A stretch of DNA of 64,000 bases from NCBI RefSeq assembly GCF_028994775.1, contig NZ_JAJQMN010000005.1, forward strand, positions 1 through 64,000, given 5' to 3'. Positions 33,657 to 42,191 of this stretch are shown in pieces. The stretch is from Promicromonospora iranensis. GTDB lineage: Bacteria; Actinomycetota; Actinomycetes; Actinomycetales; Cellulomonadaceae. A program made the translations under genes and the position numbers. The notes below the pieces were generated by a model. It had not been told where the DNA came from, ran no database searches, and saw nothing but the letters and a program-made list of their open reading frames with translations. The number at the start of each line of letters is the position of its first letter. Position 1 is the stretch's first letter.

Positions 33657-33832
33657 GACGGCTCGGGTCCGATGTCGCCCAGCGCCGTGTCGTGGATCAG
33701 GAAGGCGGCGAGGGGGTGGACCGCGAGCGCCACGAGCACGTACGCCCAGAGGGGCAGCTCGTTGCGGACGGTGACGAAGACCATGGCGAGGAACACGATG
33801 CCGAGGACGACCAGGGTGGCTGCGAGGATCAT
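33629..33832 (-). CDS. Small two-segment membrane protein (67 aa)
   Basis: Two hydrophobic helices (ILAATLVVLGIVFLAMVFV and LPLWAYVLVALAVHPLAAFL) separated by a short charged turn, then a short polar tail. It is divergent from the histidine kinase gene at 33933 with about 100 nt between, so it may be a target of that two-component system. The family is not recognised; the coding call rests on hydrophobic pattern and gene order. Confidence 0.55.
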   Translation of the reverse strand: MILAATLVVLGIVFLAMVFVTVRNELPLWAYVLVALAVHPLAAFLIHDTALGDIGPEPSWTGPCRSR

Positions 33833-33932
33833 GGCTGCGAGTCTGTCGGGATCGTCGCCGCAGGGCGTCGGTCGGCAGACGGACTTCTTTCTCTATCTCC
33901 GGGTGGAGACGAGCACCGCCTGAGGTGCAGTT

Positions 33933-35999
33933 ATGCTCGGGGCCGACATGGAGACGACACGGGCCTGGTTGTTGCCGGGGATCGTCGCGGCCACCCAGCT
34001 GTTCACGCTGCTCCTGGCTCCGTCGGTGGGTCTACCCGCGCCGGGTCCGGTGTCGCTGATCGGTGTGCTGACCGCCGCGGCCATCGAGCTCGTCGCGCTC
34101 GGGCGACGCCGTAGCGAACCGGTCCAGGCACTGGTCGGGACTTTGGTGGCGGCTCTGATCGGGTCGTTGACCGGACCCGACCACTTCCTGGACATCGGTG
34201 CGCTGATCGCCCTGTACTCCGTGGCGGTCCGTCGCAGCACGAGAGTGACGGTGGCGTGGACCGCCGTCGCCGTGGTGTGCGAGTGGGCGCGAGAGACTGC
34301 CGGGCTGCAGGGCGCTCCGGTGATCTCGTTCGTCTTCGGGTATGCGATCACCGCCGTGCTGTATGTCGCGTGCTCCGGCCTGGGACAGGCCCGCCGGTGG
34401 TGGCTGGCGGAGCGCGAGGTGGCGGCACGGCGACTGGGCGTGGCGCAGGACGACCGCCATCGGGTCGCCCACAGCGAACGTCACCGGCTGGCCAGAGAGC
34501 TGCACGACGTCAGCGCCCACCATCTGACCTCCGTGGTGATCACGGTGGATGCGGCCAGCAGGCTCAGGCACGAGCGCCCGGAGCTCGTCGCCGAGGCGCT
34601 GTCGCTCGCCGAGCGCTCCGGTCAGGAGGCGCTGCGAACGCTCCACCGGCTGGTGGCGCTGATGGGCGAAGGGGAGCGGCCGGACCCTCGGCCGATGACC
34701 GGACGTATCCAGGACGTGGTGGCGGCCTTCAGCCGGTTGGGGCGGCCGATCGTGATGGACCTGCCGCCCGACCTGGCCGGCCCGCCAGCCGAGGCGGTCT
34801 TCGGGATCGTGCGCGAGGCCATGACGAACGCCCTCCGGTACGCAACCGGGGCCGCGGTGTGGCTCCGGGTGCGACGCACCGACGGCGCGCTCGAGCTGAC
34901 GGTGCACAACGACGCACCGCGGGGTATGGGGCGGAGCCCGGCGGCCGGGCTCGGCTCGGGGCGCGGCATCGAGGGGATGCGGGAGCGGGCGGCGGCCGTG
35001 GGCGGCCGACTGAGTGCCGGGCCAGACGCGACGGGCGGGTGGACGGTGAAGGCGCTCCTGCCGGACACCGCCGGACCGTCGGGGCATGCCGCCCCCGCTC
35101 GCCGGCGCGATCTCGTGGCCGAACAACGGTTGACCGACGGGGCGCTGTTCGTCGTCGCCGCGGGACTGCCCCCGGTGACTCTGCTCGCGGCAGCCGAGGA
35201 CGGGTCGACGCCGGTCGGGCCCGCGTTCGGCGTGACCATGGTTGTGCTGAGCGTGCTCCACGCCCTGCCCCTGGTCTGGCGTCGCCGCGTTCCGTGGCTC
35301 GTGCTGTGGGCCGTGGCGGCCACCGCGTGGTTGTGGCCGCTGGCCCGCGACGCCGGGCTGCTGCCGTCGGTCTGGACGGCCTACCTGCACTTCGCGGCGC
35401 TCGCTGAGGTCTTCGCGGTCTACGCGCTCGCCGTGTACGGGCGTGGTGTCCGGACCTGGCCGGCGATTCTCGTGGCGGCCTGCGGGCTGGCCGGTGCGCT
35501 GACGGCCACTGGCGCCGTCGACGGGTCGCTCTCCGGCGAGGACGCCTCGGTGGCCGCCGTGTCGGAGGCGGTCGTGGTGCTGACGATCATGGGCGGGGTG
35601 GTACTGGCTCTCGTGTGGGTCGCGGGCCTGGCCGTGCGCAGGAGGCGGCTACGGGTCGTGCTGCGCGAGGAGGAGGAGATCACCGGGTCCGAGCAGGAGG
35701 CCGCCGACGCCGTCGCCGCCGAGCGCAGGCGGATCGCCAACGGGCTGCAGGAGGCGGTGCTGCACCGGACCGCGGCCGTGTCGGAGCTGGCCGGCCGGGG
35801 TGAGCTGGACGCCGTTGCCGTCGCGGCCAGGTCAGCGCTGGAGGCGATGCGGGAGCTCCTGCACCGTCTGCGCGAGACCGCGCCGGAAGACGGGCAGCCA
35901 CGTCGGCCGGGGGATCCGGACCGTGCCGATACGCTGCGGGTGTCCGGTCCGACGACATTTCGCGGCGAGCTCTCGGGCGGGGGCCCGGAGCAGGGCTGA
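33933..35999 (+). CDS. NarL-type sensor histidine kinase with duplicated, degenerate second half
   Basis: Residues 1-150 hold five or six membrane segments. A HisKA_3 motif, 'RHRLARELHDVSAHHLTSVV', puts the phospho-acceptor His near 191. The HATPase region has the N-box 'VREAMTNALRYATG' and 'GRGIEGMRERAAAVGG', complete by about 385. A second membrane block (about 410-570) follows, then a second HisKA_3-like helix 'AERRRIANGLQEAVLHRTAA' in which the His is Gln (about 604), and no ATPase domain. This looks like an old tandem duplication whose second kinase has decayed, or a built-in dimerisation arm. The response regulator follows after about 55 nt. Confidence 0.9.
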   Translation: MLGADMETTRAWLLPGIVAATQLFTLLLAPSVGLPAPGPVSLIGVLTAAAIELVALGRRRSEPVQALVGTLVAALIGSLTGPDHFLDIGALIALYSVAVRRSTRVTVAWTAVAVVCEWARETAGLQGAPVISFVFGYAITAVLYVACSGLGQARRWWLAEREVAARRLGVAQDDRHRVAHSERHRLARELHDVSAHHLTSVVITVDAASRLRHERPELVAEALSLAERSGQEALRTLHRLVALMGEGERPDPRPMTGRIQDVVAAFSRLGRPIVMDLPPDLAGPPAEAVFGIVREAMTNALRYATGAAVWLRVRRTDGALELTVHNDAPRGMGRSPAAGLGSGRGIEGMRERAAAVGGRLSAGPDATGGWTVKALLPDTAGPSGHAAPARRRDLVAEQRLTDGALFVVAAGLPPVTLLAAAEDGSTPVGPAFGVTMVVLSVLHALPLVWRRRVPWLVLWAVAATAWLWPLARDAGLLPSVWTAYLHFAALAEVFAVYALAVYGRGVRTWPAILVAACGLAGALTATGAVDGSLSGEDASVAAVSEAVVVLTIMGGVVLALVWVAGLAVRRRRLRVVLREEEEITGSEQEAADAVAAERRRIANGLQEAVLHRTAAVSELAGRGELDAVAVAARSALEAMRELLHRLRETAPEDGQPRRPGDPDRADTLRVSGPTTFRGELSGGGPEQG

Positions 36000-36054
36000 A
36001 CGGGCGGGTCAAACCGGTAGGCCAGGTGAAGGGGGTGCCGTCATCGCTGTACGC

Positions 36055-36714
36055 GTGCTGGTCGTCGACGACCAGGCAGTGGTGCGTGCGGGATTCGCGG
36101 CGATCGTCGACGCGGAGCCCGACCTCGCCGTCGTCGGAGAGGCCGGTGACGGCTCCGCCGCGCTCCGGCTGGCCGAGCAGACGGCGCCGGACATCGTGCT
36201 GATGGACATTCGGATGCCCGGCATGGACGGCCTGACCGCGACGCGGCTGATCGCCGATCTGGTCAGCCGGCCCAGGATCCTCGTGCTGAGTACCTTCGAC
36301 CTGGACGCGTACGTGTACGAGGCCCTGCGGGCCGGGGCGTCCGGCTTCCTGCTCAAGGACTGTCGGCCGGACGATCTCCTGGCGGCGATCCGGGTGGTGG
36401 CCGCGGGGGAGGGGGTCCTCGCCCCGGCCGTCACGCGCCGCCTGATCGGGACGTTCGCGCAGGGTGCGCCGGTGCCGCCCGGGGTGAGCGGCGCGCTGGA
36501 GCGCTTGACGTCCCGGGAGCACGAGGTACTGCTGCTCATCGCCTCCGGTCTGACGAACGCGGAGATCGGTGAGCGCCTCGGCGTCACGGTGGGCACCGTG
36601 AAGTCGCACGTCAACGCCCTGCTGGCCAAGCTCGAGCTGCGCGATCGGGTGCAGGCCACGATCCTGGCCTACGAGATCGGGCTCGTCCGGCCCCGCGGCA
36701 CCGTCGACCAGTGA
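36055..36714 (+). CDS. LuxR/NarL-family response regulator
   Basis: A receiver domain has the acidic pair in 'VLVVDDQAVVRAGFAAIVDA', the phospho-acceptor Asp in 'DIVLMDIRMPGMDG', the Thr/Ser in 'ILVLSTFD' and the Lys in 'FLLKDCRPDDLL'. It is joined to a GerE HTH, 'LTSREHEVLLLIASGLTNAE' then 'IGERLGVTVGTVKSHVNALL'. It pairs with the upstream kinase. The start is a puzzle. GTG 36055 is the only canonical nearby start but trims two residues of strand 1. The good Shine-Dalgarno AAGGGGG (36029-36035) instead points to ATC 36043, which would give the usual N-terminus. Confidence 0.9.
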   Translation: MLVVDDQAVVRAGFAAIVDAEPDLAVVGEAGDGSAALRLAEQTAPDIVLMDIRMPGMDGLTATRLIADLVSRPRILVLSTFDLDAYVYEALRAGASGFLLKDCRPDDLLAAIRVVAAGEGVLAPAVTRRLIGTFAQGAPVPPGVSGALERLTSREHEVLLLIASGLTNAEIGERLGVTVGTVKSHVNALLAKLELRDRVQATILAYEIGLVRPRGTVDQ

Positions 36715-36827
36715 CGCGCGCGGAAGCGAGCAGCAAGCACGCGGGTGACCGCCGCTGACGAGGTCGCGTCGTCCACCACGTGTGCACGGGCGCAGGAGCT
36801 GAGTCCCGGGATCGGCCGCCGGCCTCC

Positions 36828-37568
36828 TCAGCTGAGCGCGTCGGAGCGGCCGGCTTCGATACGGGACCACTGGGCGATGGGTCGTCCGTTCGTCCTCCAA
36901 TGGTGGTGGCCGGGTTCCTCGCTCCAGGGCTGAGGCCAGCCCTCGGGCGAGTCCTCCCAGGTCTCCTGGCGTCCGTAGACGGTCATGTCCAGCAGTCCGT
37001 GGGTGGGGGTCATGACCTCGACACCGCGACCACCGGTGTAGTAGGTCTCGAACACCCGATCACCGTCGCGGACGTAGCAGACGAGGTGGTGAACCTGCCA
37101 GTCGCGACCCTCCAGGAGCTGTGCCGCAGTCTTCTCGGCCGAGTACCACGGCATGTCCAGACCCATGAAGTCGCGGTAGCGGACGCTCTCCTCGTACGGG
37201 CCTTTACAGAGGGTGGCGTACGTGATGTCGCGGGAGTGGAGGTAGGACAGCTCGCGTACCTGGCAGTTGAAGAACGTGCAGCCCTCGCACTGCTCCGCGG
37301 CGGGCCGGCCGGGCCACCAGGCGTGGAAGTACGCGATGAGCTGCTTGCGGCCCTCGAAGACGTCGAGGATCGTGATCGGCCCGTCAGGACCGATCACCTC
37401 GATGCCGGCGTCGACCTCCACCATCGGCAGCCGCCGTCGCGCCGCTGCGATCGCGTCCCCTTCGCGGGTGTGCGCCTTCTCGCGTGCGAACAGCGCGTCC
37501 CGCGCCTCCTGCCAGGTCTTTCTGTCGACCACGGGCGGGAGGGCCGGGTCGGGTGTTTGGTCGTTCAT
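36828..37568 (-). CDS. DUF899 thioredoxin-like protein
   Basis: A 246-residue protein of the DUF899 family. 'DRKTWQEARDALFAREKAHT' and 'RRRLPMVEVD' open it, a thioredoxin-like core follows with 'QLIAYFHAWW' and a cysteine pair in 'EQCEGCTFFNCQ', and the C-terminus has the family phrase 'VMTPTHGLLDMTVYGRQETW'. The family is predicted to have a redox fold but no known reaction; some genes sit with SRPBCC or ArsR genes. ATG 37568 matches the family length. It converges on the response regulator gene. Confidence 0.88.
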   Translation of the reverse strand: MNDQTPDPALPPVVDRKTWQEARDALFAREKAHTREGDAIAAARRRLPMVEVDAGIEVIGPDGPITILDVFEGRKQLIAYFHAWWPGRPAAEQCEGCTFFNCQVRELSYLHSRDITYATLCKGPYEESVRYRDFMGLDMPWYSAEKTAAQLLEGRDWQVHHLVCYVRDGDRVFETYYTGGRGVEVMTPTHGLLDMTVYGRQETWEDSPEGWPQPWSEEPGHHHWRTNGRPIAQWSRIEAGRSDALS

Positions 37569-38232
37569 GATCGGCCTCCGAACAGGTGGGCCAGTGAGCT
37601 CCACTGGCCACGGGTACCTACGGCGTGTTGCGTCATCCATCGTCTCCCGTCGCCCCAGGGCGCGTCTCCAGAACCTCGCACACCCGCTCACGGCCGCAGA
37701 TCCGCCCGGTGACGTATTCCCGCCTACGCCCTTCGCCGTACACACTCACATCCGCCGTATCGAGCCGGCTCGGTGACGGGCGAGTGCAGGGCGCAACGGT
37801 CGCACGCGTCCAACCAGGGTGCAGATAAGGCTGAAGGCCAAGAGTCGCACCACGGGGGACGTGGTGTGCGGCGCAGTAATCGGTCCACGATCGGCTCCGC
37901 AGGAGCTGGTGGCCGGGCTCCCGGTCGACGGCGCCCTGCACGTCGTGGGCCGTTCTGCTCCGCTCCAGCCGACGGCGCGTCGAGCATTGGCTCCCTCGCT
38001 CCGGCTGACCACGTCAGAGATCTGGTCAGCCGCGTCCATGACGCCCGCCGGGGCGGCGCCGCATCGTGAGCGTCGGCGCCTTGCTCGCCGTCCGCACCCG
38101 GGCGCTCCCGAAGGACGCCGACGATCAGGCGCAAGCTGTCGAGCGTCTCCTTACCCTGGGCCCTGATCGAGCCAAGCGTCGACGTCGCGCTGGTCGAGGG
38201 TGCGCTGCGCGTTCATCCGCCAAGGTCAGGGG
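37569..38232. other. Long stretch without a convincing gene
   Basis: Open frames on both strands here (for example minus 37746-38039 and plus 37819-38166) are Arg/Pro/Ala-rich, lack ribosome binding sites and match no family I know. Minus-strand sequence around 38060-38130 (LRLIVGVLRERPGAD) looks faintly protein-like and may be the end of a decayed gene. I see no hairpin or repeat of note. Confidence 0.4.
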
Positions 38233-38248
38233 CATGACACATGTCATG
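38233..38248. promoter_or_regulatory. Palindromic operator-like site upstream of the membrane-protein operon
   Basis: CATGACACATGTCATG has perfect 7-bp arms around a 2-bp centre, in a gene-poor region 134 nt before the first membrane gene (38382). The TGACA/TGTCA form is common for TetR- or MerR-type sites. No candidate regulator is adjacent. Confidence 0.45.
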
Positions 38249-38381
38249 GGCGGGGTGCGCGAAGCATCCGGAAGGCGGTGACAGTCCGGCACTTCTGGGC
38301 GGAGCTCGCGAGCGGTGGACTGGAGTCAGCACCGGGGACCACCCCGACGCCCACCGCCGGCCACGACCGCAGGAGCACAGC

Positions 38382-38939
38382 ATGGACCTCGTCGAAATCC
38401 TCCAGAACCTCCTCGGGCAGGTGCCCGAGCTCGTCCAGCCGCTCATCGTCGCGGTCGCCGGTGCCATCCCCTTCATCGAGGGCGAGGGCGGCGTCGCGAT
38501 CGGCATCCTCGGCGGCATCAACCCGGTCGTCGCCGCCATCGCCGCGATGGCCGGCAACTTCCTCGTCGTGACCGTGCTCGTGCTGCTCGGCTCCGGCGCC
38601 CGCAACGCCGTCGTGACCCGGCACCGCGAAAAGGTCCTGACCCGCGACGGCGCCCCGGCACGCGCCGGGTCCACGCTGGAAGTACCGCCGGGCGCAAGGT
38701 CCGACGACACCCGCAGCGCCGCGCGCCGGGCGAAGTTCCAGCGCGCCTACGAACGCTACGGCGTCCCCGGCGTGAGCCTGCTCGGTCCGCTCCTGCTGCC
38801 CACCCACTTCACGGCCACCATGCTCGCCGCTTCCGGCGTCGGCAAGGCCCGCATCCTGATCTGGCAGGCCATCGCCATCATCGCCTGGACCACACTGACC
38901 GCTCTCGTCATCAGCGGCGTCCTCGGTGCCGTCCGATGA
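38382..38939 (+). CDS. Small membrane protein of the 'small multidrug efflux'/DedA-like type, copy 1
   Basis: A 185-residue protein. A re-entrant-like hydrophobic stretch 'LIVAVAGAIPFIEGEGGVAI' is followed by 'NPVVAAIAAMAGNFLVVTVL', a polar loop of about 60 residues, then 'RYGVPGVSLLGPLLLPTHFT' and a last helix pair. The 'GxIPFxEGE' and 'YGVPGxSxLGPLxxPT' phrases match DedA/VTT-like small transporters. A clear paralog lies at 48713-49288. AGGAG precedes the ATG at 38382. Its stop overlaps the start of the first CPBP gene (ATGA). Confidence 0.82.
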   Translation: MDLVEILQNLLGQVPELVQPLIVAVAGAIPFIEGEGGVAIGILGGINPVVAAIAAMAGNFLVVTVLVLLGSGARNAVVTRHREKVLTRDGAPARAGSTLEVPPGARSDDTRSAARRAKFQRAYERYGVPGVSLLGPLLLPTHFTATMLAASGVGKARILIWQAIAIIAWTTLTALVISGVLGAVR

Positions 38940-39877
38940 GCCGATCGGTGGTTCCGGCCGGGTCCGTCCCCGAAGGTGTGCCCTACCACCTGGTACTGAT
39001 GGGGGAGAGACGCCGCATCGGCCGTGGCATCCTCGCGATCGTGCTGCTGCACGCAGGCCTGCTGGGTTTCGGTGCCGCCTTCGCGCAGCTCGGGGGTCAG
39101 ATCGACCTCCTGCTCGGGCGGGACAGCGTCGTGACGGGCGGGACCGAGTTCACACCGGTCACCATGGCCACCACGTTCGCGTCCACGGCGCTGCTGATTC
39201 CGTGGAGCATGCTCATCCAGCGCTGGCTGTACGGCGTCAAGGGCAGCTCGCTGCACTCCGTGCTCCAGGTGTTCCGACCTGCGGTCCTTGGCCGTGCGGT
39301 CCTGTTCCTCGCGCCGGTCTGGGCGGTCTACATGACGGTTCTCGCCGTCCTGGAACCGTCACCAGCAGGAAGCTGGACGGTCGCCGATCTGCTGTTCATG
39401 TTCGCGGTCACGATCGTCGTCGTGCCGCTGCAGACCGCGGGGGAGGAGTACGGCTACCGCGGACTGATCTTCCGGGTCGCCGCGAGCTGGGGACGCGGAC
39501 CACGCTCCGCGCTCGTCCTGGGCGTCGTCGTCTCGGCCGTGCTGTTCGCCACGATCCACCTGTCCACGGACGTCTGGCTGAACGTTCAGTTCCTGGCGGT
39601 GGGCGTGGCGTTCGCGCTCATCACCTGGCGCACCGGTGGTCTCGAGACCGCCGTCGTGCTGCACGCCGCCAACAACGTCTTCGGGCTCCTGCTGGCTCTG
39701 GTGCTGCACGCGGACCTCGGTGCCTCGACGGACCGCTCGTCCGGCGTGGGCTCGATCGTCTTCGTGATCCCGGTCGTGCTGCTGGCGATCATCACCTCGG
39801 TGGTCTGGTACCGCACCCGCCACGACGGACCGCCGCTCACTCCCGCGCGTGCGCCGGACCATAGGCCACTGGGCTGA
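38936..39877 (+). CDS. CPBP (Abi/CAAX-type) intramembrane metalloprotease, copy 1
   Basis: A 313-residue polytopic protein. The CPBP motifs are complete: 'AGEEYGYRGLIFR' (EExxxR), 'LFATIHLST' (FxxxH), and 'LHAANNVFG' (HxxxN). N-terminally it shares 'GERRRIGRGILAIVLL' and 'IPWSMLIQRWLYGV' with copies 3 and 5, showing recent common origin. Family members process prenylated or membrane proteins, act as bacteriocin immunity factors, or as anti-sigma proteases; none of these is shown here. It is translationally coupled to the efflux-like gene before it. Confidence 0.9.
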   Translation: MSRSVVPAGSVPEGVPYHLVLMGERRRIGRGILAIVLLHAGLLGFGAAFAQLGGQIDLLLGRDSVVTGGTEFTPVTMATTFASTALLIPWSMLIQRWLYGVKGSSLHSVLQVFRPAVLGRAVLFLAPVWAVYMTVLAVLEPSPAGSWTVADLLFMFAVTIVVVPLQTAGEEYGYRGLIFRVAASWGRGPRSALVLGVVVSAVLFATIHLSTDVWLNVQFLAVGVAFALITWRTGGLETAVVLHAANNVFGLLLALVLHADLGASTDRSSGVGSIVFVIPVVLLAIITSVVWYRTRHDGPPLTPARAPDHRPLG

Positions 39878-39925
39878 CGCCGGATGCGCCGATCGACTGA
39901 CAACGGTCGTCCTAGGAGGACCCAC

Positions 39926-40654
39926 ATGAACGAGCACGCAGCGGTAACCAACCCCGGCGACGAGACCATCGGGAGGCGCGACCTACGGCGCCGCGTCGGC
40001 TGGCGGGAGGTGGGGCTGGCGTTCCTGGTAGCGCTGGTCCTGTACGGGATCGGGATGGCGGCCATCTGGTCCGTGCCGGACGACCGCTCAGAGCTGGCCG
40101 GCATCGTCCAGTACGCCGTGTCGGGGCTGGCGCCGCTGGGCGCGTTCGCCGCCGTGCTGTGGTTTCGCGTCCGGGATCCTCGTGCGCTCGGACTGCGTCG
40201 CGTGGCTGGGAGGTGGGTGCTGATCTCGATCGGGGCCGGGATCGGGGTGATCCTGCTCAACATCCTGGTGACCATCGTCGTGATCACTCTGACCGGGCCG
40301 CCCAGCAACCTCCAGGCCGACTATCAGGCCGCTGCATCTGGAGGGGCGCTCTCCCTGATCGTCGTCATCGCCGTGGGGGCTGTCCTGACGCCCATCGGGG
40401 AAGAGTTCCTGTTCCGCGGTGTTCTTGCGACGGCCCTGGACCGGTACGGCCCGTGGATCGCGGTACTGGTCAGCTCCTCGGTCTTCGCCGCCGCCCACGG
40501 GGTCAACTACATCCTGCCCGTCGCCTTCGTCGTCGGCGTCGTGGCCGTGCTGCTGCTGCGCAGGACCGGGTCGGTCTGGCCCGGTGTCATCGTGCACGCC
40601 ATCAACAACGCCTACTCGATCATCGTCCCGGCGATCCTGGCGGCCGCATCATGA
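39926..40654 (+). CDS. CPBP intramembrane metalloprotease, copy 2 (shorter form)
   Basis: A 242-residue protein with 'IGEEFLFRGVLATAL', 'VFAAAHGVNY' and 'VHAINNAYSI' as the three metal/catalytic motifs. It lacks the 'RRIGRG' N-terminus of its neighbours and looks like the common short CPBP form with about seven segments. AGGAGGA is 5 nt before the ATG. It lies 48 nt after copy 1, probably in one transcription unit. Confidence 0.9.
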   Translation: MNEHAAVTNPGDETIGRRDLRRRVGWREVGLAFLVALVLYGIGMAAIWSVPDDRSELAGIVQYAVSGLAPLGAFAAVLWFRVRDPRALGLRRVAGRWVLISIGAGIGVILLNILVTIVVITLTGPPSNLQADYQAAASGGALSLIVVIAVGAVLTPIGEEFLFRGVLATALDRYGPWIAVLVSSSVFAAAHGVNYILPVAFVVGVVAVLLLRRTGSVWPGVIVHAINNAYSIIVPAILAAAS

Positions 40655-40724
40655 GCTCACTCGACGGCATGCCCGGTCAGGGAACCCAACGGCGGGGAGG
40701 CATCGATGCGGGGCGTCTGCTGAT

Positions 40725-40801
40725 CGATAGACAGTTTCTATCGTCCGGCGTCGGGACAAGTCTTGGACGCCTGCCGGACGCCCGCCATAGCGTCGTGCCA
40801 C
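40725..40801 (+). promoter_or_regulatory. LysR-type operator and promoter, duplicate of the 49.8-kb site
   Basis: CGATAG-N7-CTATCG (40725-40743) is a LysR-type dyad. It is followed by TTGGAC (40763-40768), a 17-bp spacer and CATAGC (40786-40791), a sigma70-type promoter reading rightward. The whole stretch is nearly identical to the reverse complement of 49757-49838, where a LysR gene is divergent from a remnant. Here no LysR gene remains, so control would come from the gene at 49856. Confidence 0.7.
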
Positions 40802-40978
40802 GCCACGTGAAGGGCTCCGGCCCATTTCGTCGACGCCAGTTCGTCGTGCCCGGAACATGTGGCGGTCGGCGTGGCCGACGGGCCGGGTTCGCCTCCAACA
40901 CACCGAGCGCATCAGCCCCGACCAGCTCTGAGCCTGCCCTCCTCGTGGCCTTCAACCTATGACAGAGAAGGAATCATC

Positions 40979-41137
40979 GTGACGCGTACCGCAAAGGTCG
41001 GACTCGACGCCCTGCTCACCCCCGACGTCTCGGTATTGCAACCATCGCCCACAACGACGAGAGGCGGCCGTGTCACTTTCCTCGCGAATATTGGCAGTGC
41101 CTCCCCTGGAATGCATGGATCGAGTGCGCGACGCTGA
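40979..41137 (+). pseudogene. Isochorismatase/cysteine-hydrolase-like N-terminal remnant
   Basis: GTG 40979 with AGAAGGA upstream opens a frame starting VTRTAKVGLDALLTPDVSVL, which matches the usual N-terminus of YcaC-like isochorismatase-family hydrolases ('KVGLDALLTPExSVL'). The expected 'LIDHQPFQ' that should follow is lost, and the rest is unrelated low-complexity sequence ending at 41137. I infer a deletion remnant of a hydrolase driven by the LysR-type promoter at 40725-40801. The rest of the gap (40802-40978 and 41138-41258) holds nothing recognisable. Confidence 0.5.
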
Positions 41138-41258
41138 GCGGAACTGGACTCGGAGCGCGCCCACCACCTCAAATGCACCTGGCTCCTCGATAGTGTCCGC
41201 GTCTGACGACAAGAGCCATACCGACCTCGCGTCCACCCATTAAGAACAGAGAGAGAAC

Positions 41259-42191
41259 ATGATGGAACACCCCATCACACCTGTCGAGTATCACCGTGGG
41301 CTGGTGAGCGACAAACGCCGTATCGGGCGAGGCATCCTCGCAATTACCCTCCTCCTCGGAGGAATGCAGATCTTCATCTTTGGGTTCGTCATCATCGCGA
41401 CCCTCATCGATTCGGCGATCGGCACCGAGGCCAGGGCGGGGTACACCCCGCTCGTCAACGTCGCGGGTGCGTTCTCAGTGGCTCTTCTGATCCCGTGGAG
41501 CATGCTGATCCAGCGCTGGCTCTACGGCGTGCGCGGCGGGTCGCTGTCGTCGGTGCTGTCGCACTTCCGCTTCGACGTCTTCGGCCGTGCCGTCGTGGTC
41601 CTCCTGCCGGTGATCGTCGTCTTCCAGATCGTGTATTACTGGACGCCTTTGCCACAGACGACCTGGTCGTGGCACGACACCCTGCTTCTCGCCGCCACGG
41701 CACTCGCCGTGACACCGTTCCAGGCCGCCGGCGAGGAATACGGCTTCCGCGGTCTCATCCTCCGCGTCGTCGGCAGCTGGACGCGCAGCGCTCGCCTCGG
41801 ACTCGTGCTCGCCATCATCATCTCGAGCGTGCTCTTCGCACTGGTCCACGTCTCGACGAGCGGGCTGCTGAACCTCTGGTACATCGTCTTCGCCGTCGGC
41901 ACCGCGTGGATCACCTGGCGTACCGGCGGGCTCGAGATCGCCGTCGTGCTCCATGCGGTCTACAACGCCACGCAGTTCGTCCTCGACGCCGCGTTCCAGG
42001 TGGACCCGACCGTGGCTACCGACCGCACCGCCGCCGCGATCGACCTGAGCGTCCTCATCCCTGTTCCGCTCGTCATCGGCGCCGTCGTCGTCGTGGCGAT
42101 CCGTACGCGACGCAGAGGGACAGTTCTGACGCCGGAGGCGGCAGGGGCTCCTGCGCAGACCGCGACTGTCCGGTCGGGAGCCGAACAGTGA
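41259..42191 (+). CDS. CPBP intramembrane metalloprotease, copy 3
   Basis: A 310-residue close paralog of copies 1 and 5, sharing 'SDKRRIGRGILAITLLLGGM', 'IPWSMLIQRWLYGVRGGSLS' and 'FRFDVFGRA'. The active-site motifs are 'AGEEYGFRGLILR', 'LFALVHVST' and 'LHAVYNATQ'. Its stop overlaps the GTG of copy 4 (GTGA). Base composition of the first 200 nt is less GC-rich than its neighbours. Substrate unknown. Confidence 0.9.
   Translation: MMEHPITPVEYHRGLVSDKRRIGRGILAITLLLGGMQIFIFGFVIIATLIDSAIGTEARAGYTPLVNVAGAFSVALLIPWSMLIQRWLYGVRGGSLSSVLSHFRFDVFGRAVVVLLPVIVVFQIVYYWTPLPQTTWSWHDTLLLAATALAVTPFQAAGEEYGFRGLILRVVGSWTRSARLGLVLAIIISSVLFALVHVSTSGLLNLWYIVFAVGTAWITWRTGGLEIAVVLHAVYNATQFVLDAAFQVDPTVATDRTAAAIDLSVLIPVPLVIGAVVVVAIRTRRRGTVLTPEAAGAPAQTATVRSGAEQ

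Noticed and set aside
37746-38039. A 97-codon minus-strand gene in the 37.6-38.2 kb gap
   Set aside because: No ribosome binding site, Arg/Ser-rich composition and no family likeness; treated as non-coding or decayed.
40655-41258. Possible bacteriocin precursor next to CPBP immunity-like genes
   Set aside because: The only well-started small frame (40979-41137) reads as an isochorismatase N-terminus, not a leader peptide; no double-Gly leader or modification enzyme is present.
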